A DNA stretch of 64,000 nt, taken from contig JASFAU010000004.1 in the NCBI GenBank assembly GCA_039704465.1, forward strand, positions 744,001-808,000, in the 5' to 3' direction. Origin of the DNA: Plasmodiophora brassicae. Lineage: Eukaryota > Endomyxa > Phytomyxea > Plasmodiophorida > Plasmodiophoridae. A program made the position numbers and the translations under genes. Below, piece by piece: positions 55,609 through 64,000 of this stretch. Each line of letters begins with the position of its first letter. The stretch's first letter is position 1. The notes under the pieces were generated by a model, which had not been told where the DNA came from, did not search any database, and worked only from the letters and a program-made list of their open reading frames with translations.

Positions 55609-58257
55609 TCACTGGTCTTCCGAATCCTGACAGTTACCGCCGCTGTTGCTCCTGACAAGGTTGGCGCTGGAGTTGCCACGCGGCAAGCCCTGGTTCGCGC
55701 TCGAGCTAGTACGGGGCGAACCCAGACGCTTCAGCATGCCGGCCAGCAATCTCGAGCCACGCCTCATGCGCGACTCTCGAAGCTCGAACTTGATCGTTGT
55801 CGATCCGATGACGATCGTATCGCCTGGTAGCAATGGCGCGTGCACCGTTTGGATCCCATTGACAATGGCACCCGTCGACGACCCCAGGTCGAACACTTCG
55901 GCATCTAGAAACAGTAGGTTGAGCTCAAACCTCCTGTCACCACGCATATACCCATCTGACGAGAATTCGAATAGGCAATCCGGATATGCAACCGCGAGAC
56001 GTGCTTATCGTTCAGGACAATGTCGTTACTCTCGTCGCGGCCAAGGGTGACCTGTGACTTGCCAGGGTCAAGCGTTACCACATGGCGTCCCTTATCCTGG
56101 TCGTTCGAGAGAACGAGAGCGAGTTGCATTGAAACAGGATCTTCGACATGGGCGTCAGGATAACGCAGCGATGTCGATATCGGCACGTACTGTCAAAGCC
56201 GTGCACGTCCCTGTCGTCGGTGCCGACCTGCATTAGACGCTGAACGACAGTACGGAACTGGTTCGTGCTCTTGAACCTCGTAAACGCGGTCTCGAGTCGA
56301 GGCACTATCCACTAACAGTGTCCGTCAGCAACCGCGAACGAGCTCCCCAACCTTACATACATTCTTGAGGTCGTCGAAGACGTTGATCCCAAGCGCACCC
56401 TGGTTCGACGCAAGGGCATTTTCGACAGCACTGCCGATTTCCGGGGGCAAGTGCGGCAGGTGATCCGGCGACTTCTTCCCGAGGTACCTGAGCGCGAGCA
56501 GTTCAGCTTGCGCGAGCTGAACAGGTTCCTTAGCGGCGCAGGTATGGATCGACAGCAGGCAATCCAGCAGGGTGTGCTCACACGTTCCATCTGCGGGTGG
56601 GTTCAACACAGTGGCAACCATGGGCAGGGTTGTAAATACCCAGAAAGTGCCGGAACACGCTGAGAGACGACTCATCTGATTTCAGAAGCTCCTGAAACGT
56701 GAAGCCAGAAACGCGCAGGTCAATGACACGAGCCAGAACTTTCGAAATGTCGTTCTTCTCTGGATCTTTGAGAAGACTGTCGTCGTCGTGGACGCGATCC
56801 GAGTTTGTGTCAGAGACGACGTTTCTCAGCATGCCAGAGAACAGGCTTAAACGTTTGTGTCGAGGAGACCGAGGAGTAACGAGGGATGACCCTGCATCTG
56901 ATGGAACCTGGGTGGACTTTCGATGATCATATTTGCACGCGTCGATCGTTTTCTGAATTGCTAAGACGAATGGGTCAGACGAAATGCTAGATGTGCTGAA
57001 CCGAGCTTTACCTAGCAGCCATTCGCACATGGCAACCGCGTGTTTAGCTTTGAACGACACGTTCCGCAGGAGAGTCTTTACCGTCAGACTCCAGACACCA
57101 TTGCGGATCAGGTTCGTGTCCATAGACACCGACGCGTAGGATAAGGGAAGGTAAGACTTGGGCCGCTTCGATGTTGACGAATCGAACCAGTACCTGAGAA
57201 TTGTCACGGGACGTTCAGTAACCAAGTGCTGGAGTTGAGTCCAGTTATCCCCGACAGTGATTCGTCATGTAGAATCAGGAAAAAGTTAGCGGACTCGGTG
57301 CCGCCGTCGACATCGATCTCGGTGATCTCTACGACACCCTGGAACTGCTTCGAACCTGATGCGAGCATGGAAGTGCATGCATTAACCAAACCCTAGTCGT
57401 CCATACACATAAGCACGAGCCATTCGAAGCCAACGGTAGTTGCACGAACCGCGTCCGAGAGTGATTTTAAAATCATCTCAATGCGGTACCGCTGAAGAAA
57501 CAGTTGCTTCTTCATCACAGGTGCCACCTTCCTCGAGGCTGCAACCTTCTGCCCCCATAGCTCTTCACCAAGCAGCGGACGCAAGCTTCGTTCAATGCCT
57601 TCAATCAGCTGGATCCGCTGCTCCTCCGATTCACACTTGACAATCAATATGTTGTCAGGCGTGACCACTTTGCAGACATGCTCAGCGATTTCGTTCTCGA
57701 GAAACTCCTTGTAATGGTTCTCCACTTCGCTCCTGCGCTTTCGAATTGCCGAGTTGATAGCCTCCGATGCGATTTTCACATCCATATCGAATTCAGTGAA
57801 CTCGACGTCGTTGAAGGAACTGACGAGATCCTCTTTGGCCACGTCGAGAGAAGACATGGTGAAGGAAATGGGGAAACGGTTGACATACGACGTATCGGTA
57901 TCAAGTTTTCGGCTGAGCAGATAGCCGTTTTCAATCTGGATAAACGTGCGTCGCCAATCCTTCGTTGGCAGCAACGACGAAGCCGCCTGCAATAGGACGT
58001 AGCCTTCGAACGTTGGACCAGCAACAGTTTCGTATTGAGTAAGCCCCGGCTGGTCAGGCTAAGACAACGTACGATTAGACAGGAGATCACACGAGTGCCA
58101 ACGCCCAACCCACACGATAAGGCAGATACCGTAATCGCTCAAGTACCGACGCTGTGCTGACATCCATATTGGAAGAGACGCCGAAGTCGGCATCCTGGTC
58201 ACCGGCGAAGCTCGTCTCGGGTAGTTCGTCAAACAGGCCAGGTTTGCTCGTCGTCAT
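55609..58257 (-). CDS. PH-RGS-FHA signalling protein, multi-exon
   Basis: Start ATG 58257; exons 58093-58257 and 57407-58049 are firm, with a third starting at 57355. A PH domain (FEGYVLLQ, WRRTFIQIENGYLLSRK) is followed by a long charged helical region. An RGS-like domain follows: FQELLKSDESSLSVFRHFL, then AELLALRYLGKK, and INVFDDLKNWIVPRLETAF with RFKSTNQF, which match helices 4, 5-6 and 8-9 of RGS. The C terminus is an FHA domain (VTLGRDESNDIVL, HVSRLHIRI, DLGSSTGAIVNG), which binds phosphothreonine. Introns are seen at 56342-56390, about 56210-56250 and in the FHA. The stretch 57220-57355 could not be spliced with confidence. G-protein regulation plus phosphopeptide binding is inferred. 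Confidence 0.7.
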
Positions 58258-58369
58258 TGCAGGTGAAGGCCCGCGAACAGATATTATCGACGATGAGGGA
58301 GAAGAGGGCACACGCACGTGTATCCTTGCAAAATCAAAATGAGCCCAGGACAAGGACTGGTATCAACAA

Positions 58370-58443
58370 TGGAGGATCCGGTAATCGAAACCGGGACCTC
58401 GTCGTTGCTAACGACGCGTGATGACCAACTACACCAATCCCCC
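58370..58443 (-). tRNA. tRNA-Ala(AGC), copy 1
   Basis: 74 nt with discriminator A. Anticodon stem CGTCG/CGACG, loop TTAGCAA (anticodon AGC). Identical to copy 2. Confidence 0.95.
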
Positions 58444-58619
58444 ACTGACGTCGCCTACAGGAATTGTATCATTCCGAGTGCTGAAATTCTGGACCGCCCC
58501 GAGCCTCGCACCCACATTGACGATTCCATCGCGATATCAAGAGGTGCCAAAAGAAACGCTTTGCACAAGCATGAACAATCCGGTACTCGAGCGGATATGT
58601 ATGACGGCAACTGCAAAAG
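58444..58619. other. Spacer between tRNA-Ala copies
   Basis: No gene is supported. Confidence 0.4.
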
Positions 58620-58693
58620 TGGAGGATCCGGTAATCGAAACCGGGACCTCGTCGTTGCTAACGACGCGTGATGACCAACTACACCAATCCCCC
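58620..58693 (-). tRNA. tRNA-Ala(AGC), copy 2
   Basis: Identical over 74 nt to the copy at 58370, 250 bp away in the same orientation. Confidence 0.95.
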
Positions 58694-58818
58694 GTCCGAT
58701 GGGATCGTTACGAACCAACTTCAAGATCAAACCATACAGCTGGACCTCCGTAAAAGAGCCGCACGATCTCTTGGGAATACAACACAGCAAGTGTGTGTTG
58801 TAGTCGAAACAAAAAGGA

Positions 58819-58876
58819 ATTGAGAATCCGCCGTTGCTAACGACGCGTGATGACCGACCATCTACACCAATTCCCC
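58819..58876 (-). pseudogene. Truncated tRNA-Ala copy
   Basis: Keeps the acceptor 5' half, D arm and anticodon arm (TTAGCAA loop) with a few changes and a 3-bp insertion in the D loop, but the T arm is deleted. It cannot fold as a tRNA. Confidence 0.85.
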
Positions 58877-59435
58877 GAGTCGTGTCAGTAGACATCCTGT
58901 GTGGAGGTGGACGGCTACGAATGATCGAATGATCCCGCTTCTGGATACAAAACGCATCCCACGCATCGTTGACCTTCTCCAGGAAGTTTGCGCTTTCGCT
59001 GCGACGACCGAAATCATATTGCGATTGCCGTCCGAAATGCAATCGCCCCAACTATCAACCGTCGCCACGCATTTTTTTCGCGATTGTTGGTGCCCAACTA
59101 TCGCGAGCGCGCTTGCTCGGCTGGTTTGACTTGAAACCTGTAGCTTCCAGAAGATATAGGGACGGGATGTGGCAATCTTTCAGTCAAGCAGGTAGAGAAG
59201 ATACGTAGCGGCGATTCTGATCAATTAAACGGAGCTCGAGAAACAACCGTCTTCGCAATCGTGTCCTGTTCGGTAGTGGTTGACCTGAGACTAGTTGTTA
59301 TACCTGATTTGGATTGCACGAGCGCGAGCAGACGATGTAACGCCCGTTCAAGGTTGTAGATGTGATCTGTGGCGTCGTGCTCCCTCTTTTTCAGTTACAA
59401 AATTATTGCAAAGCGCGTAGGTGCCAGCGTTGGAG
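58877..59435. other. Left flank of the mariner gene, no supported gene
   Basis: A + frame at 58929-59129 (MIPLLDTKRIPRIVDLL) has some natural composition but no family match. No terminal inverted repeat matching the right flank of the transposase was found by eye. Confidence 0.4.
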
Positions 59436-60618
59436 ATGGCGGCCGCTCATGGTGTACACGTGTCCGAAGCAATTGAAAGCCAACATGCTACAGAGAACAC
59501 CAAACTGCATGCGCTGTACGCCTACTATTTCATCGGCCTCAAGCAGAATCAGATAGCCCTTTTGTATCGCAAGGCGCCATCGACGATCGGCAGATGGATC
59601 GAGCGGTACGAGCGCACCGGTGCCGTATCCCGTAAGGCAACAGAGTCGCAGCGGAAGTACACGCCTGAACACCGCGAATGGATAAGGGACTACTTCCTCG
59701 CCAACCCTTTGTCCTTTCTTGACGAAGCCAAGCTGGCATTCGAAATCAACTGGAAGAACGACATCAGTTTGAGCACGATCTGGCGCATACTTCGCGAATA
59801 CGGCTTTACTCGAAAGGTACGACTCGAACAGGAATGGGTTATCAGTTTCGGCTTACTGTTGAATAGCTCATTGTCCGTCGAGCCATCCAGATCAAGGAAG
59901 CAGACATCGTCCGATTCTTCGAGGAACTCAACGCTATCGACTGGACCCACTCCAGCCTGTGCTTTCTTGACGAGTTCGGCCTCGACAACCGGGACATGCT
60001 ACGTCGCAAGGGTTATGCGCTTAAGGTCTGTCGACGAGTTCCCCAACGTTATCCGTATACAGGACCCTAACATGCGTTATGCAGGGCCAGGAACTGCTCT
60101 TCAGAGGCGAATTCGTCAGAAGGCCGCGTAGCTCGTTGTTGTGCTTCATCGGATGTGATGGGTTGGAAGGCACATTTCTCACAGAGGGCACGTTCGATCG
60201 TCAGAAATTTGTCGAATGCGTCCGTGAGCATGCTCTGTCCGGCCGAGTTCAGAAGCATCCTGGGCGGCAATCGGTTTGGATCATGGATGGAGCCAGGATA
60301 CATTGCCATCATACGATAGTCGAGTACCTACGGGATCTCGGCATCATTCCCATCTTCCTGCCAGCCTACTGTCCGATGTTCAACCCGATTGAGATTGTGT
60401 TCGGTCTTGTCAAGAAAAGCCTTAGGCGTTGGTATGCTGAAGGCAATGTCAAACCGAAGGACCTCCCTGTTGTAATCTTAACGGAACTCAAGAAGTTTCG
60501 GAGATATGATATGAGAGGTCTGTTCAAGAAATGTGGGTTTGGCGCAAACGGAAAGTTCAATCCAGGCGTCGCCTACAAGGACATCACCAATCGCATGACG
60601 GAGGCCGGATTCGAATAA
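59436..60618 (+). mobile_element. Tc1/mariner-family transposase, DD34E, three exons
   Basis: Exons: 59436-59816, 59867-60025, 60085-60618 (357 aa). An HTH region (LKQNQIALLYRKAPSTIGRWI) is followed by the catalytic core: first Asp in CFLDEFGLDNRDMLRRKGYA, second Asp in VWIMDGARIHC, Glu in YCPMFNPIEIVFG. Counting from the second Asp to the Glu gives 34 residues between them. RGEFVRRPRSSLLCFIGCDG is typical of mariners from fungi and protists. The frame is intact after removing two host-sized introns with GT-AG ends, so the gene may be active or domesticated. An upstream exon ending before 59421 cannot be excluded. Confidence 0.93.
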
Positions 60619-60625
60619 ATTTATT
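60614..60625. terminator. Bidirectional AATAAA palindrome at convergent gene ends
   Basis: The 12 bases aataaatttatt read AATAAA on both strands and overlap the stop codons of the transposase (+, 60616-60618) and of the facing gene (-, 60621-60623). Confidence 0.7.
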
Positions 60626-61782
60626 GATCCTCATGGTCTACATCACTCTGATTGGGAGCCCTCTGCAGCCTGTTCAGATTATCAGGAAGTTCCTCGGGAT
60701 GAAGACTAGCCCTAAGCGCCTCAGCAACTCGTCGATGTCGGCGCACGGTGTCGCGCATCTGCCGCATCTGGCACCCAACGCTGTCGCGAAACGCCTCGAT
60801 CTGGCGATGGATAAAGTCCTGAAACTCTTGCAAGTGATCGTCCATCGTGTCCAGAATCGCTAGCGTTGTGGAATTGTCTTCCCGGAGGGTCGTGAGCAAC
60901 GGTCCATTTTGTAGTGGCGAGTGCTCGAAGAGGTGGACATTTCGTATGGAGGCGGATCCTCGATCAAAGCAGCTCGACGTGTGACCGGCTCGCGCGCGAT
61001 GCGACTGGCCCAAATCCGCCAGTTGGCTGACTGGGATTGATATACCGTTCCCCAGTGATCCTTCAGTTGGCGTTCGATCGCTCTCACTTGTTCATCGGCA
61101 GCGGCGCGAGCACGGTCCAACTGCGGAGCCGAGAACACAGACGCTTGAAACTTCTTGAAGTCCGATGCGTTTCGCAGCTCTTTCCCGTACTGATAAATGA
61201 ATAGACTCGGGACGTCCTTACTCCAGCGGTTAAGCGTGTCCTTGGTTATGCCTGTATGCCAAGAACAACATTCAGTGACTAACTTCAATTTGAACGTTAG
61301 CACAACAGTTGGGGTACGCATTGGATCTCGGTGATCCTCGCCATGTGGACGGTGGAAGGCGTAGAAGTGATTGTTGTGTTTGATGGCAACAAACTGGTCC
61401 AGTGACGTTAACGTTACGGTCTCCTTAGCAAGTATAACGTCGAGTCGTCGTCAGATGACTTGCGAGCCAGGCCGTCTACGTTTTCTTGAACGAGACCAAG
61501 TACGGCGTCTGTAAAGTCGCCAACGGTGGCCACTTCGACGTCGAATTGGCCTAGAACGTGATACAACGTGTTCCGCGGCTGTATGCTTACATACGGTTTC
61601 ACAATCACGTCAAGTGTGACATGAACACGATCATCTCCTTCGAGGATCTCATTGGCGGTTGATCCACTATCCCCAGGTCCAGACGACGCCATCGTTGGTC
61701 GAACAGCTGGCAACCTGAGCGCGCTGATCGCAGGCTGACGTACGGAGTTTGGTGATGATCCGGAGCGATCCTGACCAGTCAT
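60621..61782 (-). CDS. Unrecognised protein facing the transposase
   Basis: Exon 1 is 61480-61782 from ATG 61782; a canonical 56-bp intron (61424-61479) leads into a long second exon. Visible parts are a beta-type N-terminal half (VHVTLDVIVKPYVSIQP, GDFTDAVLGLVQEN), a segment GITKDTLNRWSKDVPSLF, a helical region ending in ANWRIWASRIAR, and a C-terminal helix-rich frame (TMDDHLQEFQDFIHRQIEAF). Between about 60,900 and 60,990 the coding frame shifts and no intron was placed, so there is either a missed exon border or a frameshift. No family is recognised; a link to mobile elements is possible from its position. Confidence 0.45.
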
Positions 61783-62010
61783 CACCAAAAAATGCCGTCG
61801 CGATACTTGGATCCACGGCTGTCAACTGACGCAGAAAATTTCATTTTGGATGAAAACGACCAATAAACGAAATAACCGCCTGGGCAGAAACCTGCACTTC
61901 GCTATGCCGGCCCGAGCAGAATAAGGCGAATCAGATAAAGTGAGGCTGGTGTATCGCAGCCAATGTGGCCGTCGAACAAGAGTACCTTCGTGTTGCTGCG
62001 CCAAAAACTA

Positions 62011-62084
62011 TGGAGGATCCGGTAATCGAAACCGGGACCTCGTCGTTGCTAACGACGCGTGATGACCATCTACACCAATCCCCC
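62011..62084 (-). tRNA. tRNA-Ala(AGC), copy 3
   Basis: 74 nt; differs from copies 1 and 2 by a single base in the D loop region. It lies 108 bp upstream of the NAA35 start on the opposite strand. Confidence 0.95.
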
Positions 62085-62191
62085 AATTGCACGCACTCGG
62101 AAAACGTGGTGGGACATAGACAAGAAGGCTTAATAGGTTGAGCGAGCCGCTCTTGCTTCGTTTGCGGAGTGCGTGACTCCTGACGAGTTTC

Positions 62192-64000
62192 ATGCAGGTT
62201 GGTGACGACAACGAGCCGGAATGGCTGCCAAGGTCAACCGTCGACCTGACCGATGACTTCCGAAAGGCGACGCAGTCACTCGATGTCGGTGAAATGATCC
62301 ACGGGCCACGGTTCTCGCTATTTGATGTATACCGACCTCGGCTGGCTCTGTGAAGGCGTTTGCTTATCGTTGTCTTCTCGCAGTCAATGTCTGCTATCGA
62401 ACTGTTCGATGAGAAGATGGACCCTCGGCTGAAATATCGTCCTGTTGAAGGTCCCGATCCAAACATTGGTTTTGAGTGGACGTCCGCTGAGCATGCCATT
62501 GCGTGCATTGATCGCATGCTGCAATGCGAAGTACTTGTGCACAATGGCGCATCGCTGATTCATTCGCTATTTCTCTGCCGGTGGTTGCATTCTCCTTCAT
62601 TGCTGCTGCAATCGTCGATGGAATCACCCTGGACGCGCTGTGTCATCGCGTACAGTATTGCAGTCCTGCGATGTGTTGCTCGTGCTCTTGACGCCATCTA
62701 CCTTGCCGATGCCGTATATGAAGAGGATGCTATACTTGACCGATTCGGATTCGACCTGGGAGATAAGGTAACGCCGATATTGATGTCACATTGCCCCAGA
62801 CGGGTGACACACCATACGTATCTAGGTATCGTCGGGATACATTATCGGCCTGCTGGATACCGCGCTTGCCGTCCCTGCTCCAAATGAACTTCGCGCGCGT
62901 CTGTTGCACCGCCGATCATTTTTGATTGCCATGGAGTACCTTTCCGATCAATCGCCAACATCGGCACTTGCCTCTCTCGAGCTGGCGTCTGAGTTCTTCC
63001 AGCAGACTGTGGATGCTGCCGCAGAGCTGGATCGCGATCGGGATTTGTCCCGTCTGCTGACGTGGTTCGACCCAGCTGTTCCGGCGCAATTCATTGCATC
63101 GTGTCCGCCGCGTCCAGTGACGTTCCCAAGCCTCAGCGACTGTATCGGTACGCATTCTGAAATCACCAGCCAGCTGCAGTCGCTTTCAGCGTTTGCGTCG
63201 TCTTCGAATTCTCTTGGTGACTTGGTCGAATTCTACTCCACCCTGCATGGAAGCCGCCAGGTTGGCACTGTCGCCAGATCGTGCGCTTTCCTGCTGTTAC
63301 GTGGTATTGGGCCACTTCATGTGCTAGCACAAAGGAACGGCATGTCGTCTTCGTTTGCGAATTGTTCCGCGGCCGCCATCGCCGACTGGCTTCGTTGTCT
63401 ATCGTTAACTCGATCGCGAGCACATCGTTACACGTCCAAGCTATTAACGACGTGGCACATCTTGCAAGAACAGGTGCGGCGATTACCACCTCACCAGCCA
63501 TCGCTGACGATCATTCGCGACCAGCTCATACTCATTGTCGCACGGCACCTTGAGCTTAACCTCGAACTGGATCTTCTAATGTCGACTGAGCGTCCTGGTG
63601 CTTTCTTTGTTTTGTCCACTGTGCTTTCCGAATTGTCGGAGCGGTCCGATTTCGTACAAGGCTGCTTCGATATGGCATCAGGCCTGTACCTCGCCTTTAA
63701 CGTGTTTAATCGTTTCCGCCCTTCCTCGTTGTCAATGGCGTCACCTTACACGCAAGCGAAGACCGTGTTCGAGAAACGCTACGAGGCGGTCTTTCGTGCC
63801 CTGCCCGACCTCCTGTCCTGGAACGCACTTTGCGATAGGAACGCAGAGCTCGACAAAATGGACATCGGCGAAGTTGCCGCCCAATCTGCAGATCGTTTCC
63901 GGTCCGCCCGGGCGCGTTTCTCATCCGCCTCGGCCGCCAGCAAGCTCGCGTCCCAGAACGCGCGCGCTCGAGCCCTCGCCGAAATCGCCATCGGCAACGC
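62192..64000 (+). CDS. NAA35: NatC auxiliary subunit NAA35/MAK10, 5' part
   Basis: Auxiliary and ribosome-binding subunit of the NatC N-terminal acetyltransferase. Exons: 62192-62326, 62384-62767 and 62826 to beyond the window (647 codons visible). Family landmarks: WLPRSTVDLTDDFRKATQSL, GEMIHGPRFSLFD, SMSAIELFDEKMDPRL, IDRMLQCEVLVHNGASL and VYEEDAILDRFGFDL; later FDPAVPAQFIASCPPRPVTF corresponds to the family's F.P.....PP.....P region and LVEFYSTLHGS to the central helix. The third exon is open to base 64000 without a stop, so the C terminus is outside the window. Introns are 57 and 58 bp. Confidence 0.93.

Noticed and set aside
58877..60700. Terminal inverted repeats of the mariner element
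   Set aside because: Flanks were compared by eye and no convincing pair was found.
58370..62084. Repeated peptide HHASLATTRSRFRLPDPP in several open frames
   Set aside because: These are translations of the tRNA-Ala genes, not protein repeats.
1..64000. CRISPR array, operons or bacterial ribosome-binding sites
   Set aside because: No regularly spaced repeat-spacer pattern; genes contain spliceosomal introns, so the DNA is eukaryotic.

Overview
The window is eukaryotic nuclear DNA. Nearly every gene is cut by very short introns (about 42-70 bp, GT-AG, one probable GC-AG) that restore long conserved reading frames when removed. All models below were spliced by hand from the sequence; a junction is called firm only where phase, splice sites and protein family agreed. 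The gene set (kinesin-2 motor of the OSM-3/KIF17 type, REX1B-domain protein, exocyst Sec8, polycystin-1-like receptor, GH19 chitinase with five chitin-binding domains, secreted GH16 glucanase, plant-style PPR proteins, ALKBH-type dioxygenase) points to a flagellated, chitin-handling, gene-dense protist. Short introns plus expanded chitin-binding domains would suit a plasmodiophorid/phytomyxean rhizarian, but a chytrid-like fungus or another flagellate is not excluded.

Layout. 0.5-6.1 kb (+): membrane subtilase, GH16 glucanase, Nudix hydrolase. 6.4-17.6 kb (-): PPR protein, AK2-type adenylate kinase, a thioredoxin-UIM-UBA fusion, an ER DnaJ (DNAJB11 type, nine exons), GH19 chitinase, LRR protein, AK6. 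17.7-18.9 kb: small ORFs and a repeat patch that I could not assemble into a gene. 18.9-25.6 kb: RING-CH membrane ligase (+), two membrane proteins (-), DEAD-box helicase (-), phosphatidylserine decarboxylase (+). 25.7-28.3 kb (+): two unrecognised multi-exon genes. 28.3-30.2 kb: degraded sequence with trypsin-like and Myb/SANT-like remnants, an inverted duplication, and tRNA-Leu.

30.4-41.1 kb: REX1BD (-) divergent from kinesin-2 (+), PPR protein (-) divergent from exocyst Sec8 (+), then an AlkB-like dioxygenase (+) and tRNA-Ala(CGC). 41.9-55.3 kb (-): one giant gene for a surface receptor with signal peptide, CUB-like domain, about ten tandem LamG-like modules, Thr/Pro linker, PKD/REJ-type region, EGF-like knot, GPS site, four membrane segments and a basic Ser-rich tail. 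55.6-58.3 kb (-): PH-RGS-FHA protein. 58.3-62.1 kb: three tRNA-Ala(AGC) genes and one truncated copy, around an intact intron-containing mariner transposase and an unrecognised convergent gene. 62.2 kb to the end (+): NAA35/MAK10, running off the window.

Functional themes are wall or glucan/chitin processing (GH16, GH19, perhaps the subtilase), secretion and ER quality control (DNAJB11, Sec8, RING-CH ligase), flagellum (kinesin-2, REX1BD), organelle RNA (two PPR proteins, DEAD-box helicase) and nucleotide metabolism (AK2, AK6, Nudix).
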